Virus record (IMG/VR): IMGVR_UViG_3300025141_009413
Span: 1-64,000 of that record
Reading direction: 5' to 3' (one strand)
DNA length: 64,000 nt
Source: a virus
Part shown: in pieces, positions 62,726 to 64,000 of the stretch
How positions within the stretch are numbered: position 1 is the first letter of the stretch
Layout of the letters: each line of letters begins with the position of its first letter
Notes under the pieces: model-generated
Databases searched by the model: none
Told to the model about the DNA's origin: nothing
The model's input: only the letters and a program-made list of their open reading frames with translations
Translations under genes and position numbers: made by a program

Positions 62726-64000
62726 ATGCCAGAAACACCAGAATATTTTGATAATATAGTTGTTGGACAATATGCAATGACTGGAGTGCCACTTAAGGTA
62801 TATGTTAATGGCCGGTACTTAATGATTACAGATCCAGATGACGTAGAGAATCCATTAATAGGATTTGGAATGACACCTTCCGGCGAAATGGAACGGTATA
62901 GTTACAAAGACATTGATCATTTATTAGTAGCTAGTAATGTTGTAGATATAGAGACATATAAAAAAGCAATGGAGACTGAAGAGGAGGGCGAAGAAGAAGG
63001 CGGAGAAGGCGGAGAAGGCGGAGAAGAAGAGAAAGAGGAAGAATCCCCGTTTGAAGGCGGAGAAGAAGAGAAAGAGGATACAGGCGCACCATCTGCATCA
63101 GAATCAGTAATGCCTTCAATGTTAGATATACTACATGAAGCAGATAAAGAATCCATTCAAAAAAAGATTGACAAACTAAAAGCAAATTTACTTAAACAAA
63201 AAAAAGATCTGCTAGATGCTGAAGAAGATGAATTGACAGAAGCTCCAATAGATACATTTTATATAAAAGTAGGCGTACGTGATTCACGTAAGGCACTAAA
63301 TATAATAAATTCAGAATACCGACATGAAAAAATTGATATCTCCGGAGATACTTATTACTTTAAAGATAAATCTGTAGCTTATGATGTTATGATGGACTTC
63401 CATGCAAATGACATTGAGATAATTGGAAAGAGTGAAGACATTGATGAATCGGTAATTAATGAAAAGAAACAATTGCCTAAAGAAATCTCAAAACATAAAG
63501 ACATTCCATCATGGGCAAGATATGTTGCACAACAATCTGATGGAGAATGGACATGGTTTGAAGAGACTCCAACTATGATGAAATGGAAAAATGGAGGAGG
63601 TTGGAAATCAGATGGAAATCAAACTTATACAGGAGTAAAAACAGACGGTAAAGATTGGGATAAAATGCCAACATATTATTATGTAAAGAATGGAAAAATT
63701 ACCGAATCAGTTAATGAAGGCAAAACTATACCATTATCTAAAATCAGAATGATGGGAGCAAAGATATTAAATAAAATAAGAATAGGTACTCAGTTTGTAA
63801 CAGATGATAATGAATATACCGTAACTGGTTTCGGCCCTCAAGCACAAGCGTTTAAGGAATTTGAAGTAGATGATAAATCTGGTATTGCAAAGAAAGTTAA
63901 ATTAACAGCAATGTACGGAGTTAAATTCCAAGTTAATGATGATCCTAGAAGTGCAGTTTTTAGAAAAGAAGAAGGATTAAATTCTATTATTCTAGAATCA
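62726..64000 (+). CDS. Long open protein with Glu/Gly-rich segment and several protease-like sites (3' partial)
   Basis: 425 codons are open from ATG 62726 to the window edge. Residues 1-85 form one compact unit (MPETPEYFDN at the start). About 87-125 is a Glu/Gly-rich low-complexity run. Then SMLDILHEADK near 132-142 and EDELTEAPID near 168-177 both fit [LI]-x-E|A, and ESVNEGK near 330 is a weaker one. IPSWARYVAQQSDGEW near 259-274 starts another domain. It lies next to the tagged genes, so it may be a multi-part head core protein cut by the prohead protease. Function not recognised. Confidence 0.55.
   Translation, partial: MPETPEYFDNIVVGQYAMTGVPLKVYVNGRYLMITDPDDVENPLIGFGMTPSGEMERYSYKDIDHLLVASNVVDIETYKKAMETEEEGEEEGGEGGEGGEEEKEEESPFEGGEEEKEDTGAPSASESVMPSMLDILHEADKESIQKKIDKLKANLLKQKKDLLDAEEDELTEAPIDTFYIKVGVRDSRKALNIINSEYRHEKIDISGDTYYFKDKSVAYDVMMDFHANDIEIIGKSEDIDESVINEKKQLPKEISKHKDIPSWARYVAQQSDGEWTWFEETPTMMKWKNGGGWKSDGNQTYTGVKTDGKDWDKMPTYYYVKNGKITESVNEGKTIPLSKIRMMGAKILNKIRIGTQFVTDDNEYTVTGFGPQAQAFKEFEVDDKSGIAKKVKLTAMYGVKFQVNDDPRSAVFRKEEGLNSIILES
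63017..63078 (+). repeat. Direct repeat in the Glu/Gly-rich segment
   Basis: A 23-base sequence beginning GGCGGAGAAGAAGAG occurs at 63017-63039 and 63056-63078, 39 bases apart (13 codons). GGCGGAGAA units also recur upstream. The copies are identical in DNA, so the expansion is recent. Confidence 0.8.

Noticed and set aside
62917-63156. Ser/Pro-rich reading frame on the - strand
   Set aside because: It is the mirror of the Glu/Gly repeat segment of the long gene at 62726.

Overview
The window is a continuous stretch of a large, AT-rich, T4-type tailed phage genome. Every gene lies on the + strand, packed end to end with many ATGA-type stop/start overlaps. The core genes are T4-like: a gp26-like protein, a LysM-type gp53 wedge, a gp27-like hub, gp32-type SSB, UvsX/RecA, an RNase H-type 5' nuclease, gp41-type helicase, family B polymerase, gp45 clamp and gp44/gp62 clamp loader. 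Two features suggest a Bacteroidota host. Recurrent promoter-like sites resemble the Bacteroidota TTTG / TAnnTTTG type, and a secreted protein has a signal peptide ending in ..SHSQ. Both are inference; no host sequence is present.

Layout. (1) 1-9.5 kb holds tail and baseplate genes: the end of a probable tube gene, a tail chaperone with a possible frameshift, a tape measure, and wedge and hub proteins. (2) 9.5-14.8 kb holds a divergent family A polymerase, a PD-(D/E)XK-like protein and four small proteins with related N-terminal tags. (3) 14.9-35 kb is replication and nucleotide metabolism: SSB, RecA, 5' nuclease, helicase, B12-dependent ribonucleotide reductase, QueD, QueE, GroES, FolE, a purine phosphoribosyltransferase, PolB, a glycosyltransferase, a DpdA/TGT-like enzyme, clamp, dUTPase, clamp loader and GroEL. 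(4) 35-36.4 kb holds a Cas4-like nuclease and a SLOG-type protein. (5) 36.4-55.8 kb is a sugar island of 20 genes: many glycosyltransferases, sugar epimerases, a ColD/RfbH-like sugar dehydratase, a cupin epimerase, a glutamine-dependent amidotransferase, a methyltransferase and a NodB-like deacetylase. (6) 55.8-64 kb holds small conserved genes, an endolysin/holin cassette, and a second set of proteins with short tags (HAD phosphatase, ADP-ribosyltransferase-like, ParB-like and others), ending in a long open protein with a Glu/Gly-rich segment.

How the genes fit together. FolE, QueD, QueE and the DpdA-like enzyme form most of a pathway that makes a 7-deazaguanine base and swaps it into DNA. 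No QueC is visible here, so the final base is uncertain. A glycosyltransferase gene overlaps dpdA and could act on the modified base, although sugar transfer to something else is equally possible. GroES and GroEL are both phage-encoded.

The most unusual pattern is a set of at least nine genes starting with one of two short basic leaders. Each leader ends in [LI]-x-E, often followed by A or G. This resembles the T4 capsid-targeting sequence and its gp21 protease site, so I infer a programme of internal head proteins packaged with the DNA and delivered into the host.

Two classes of candidate promoters recur. One has a TTxGGA box, 17 bases, then TTATAT, found mainly before replication and accessory genes. 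The other is a lone TATTTAT box, found mainly before structural, sugar and lysis genes. No tRNA, CRISPR array, insertion sequence or integrase was seen. No gap above 300 bases lacks a gene.
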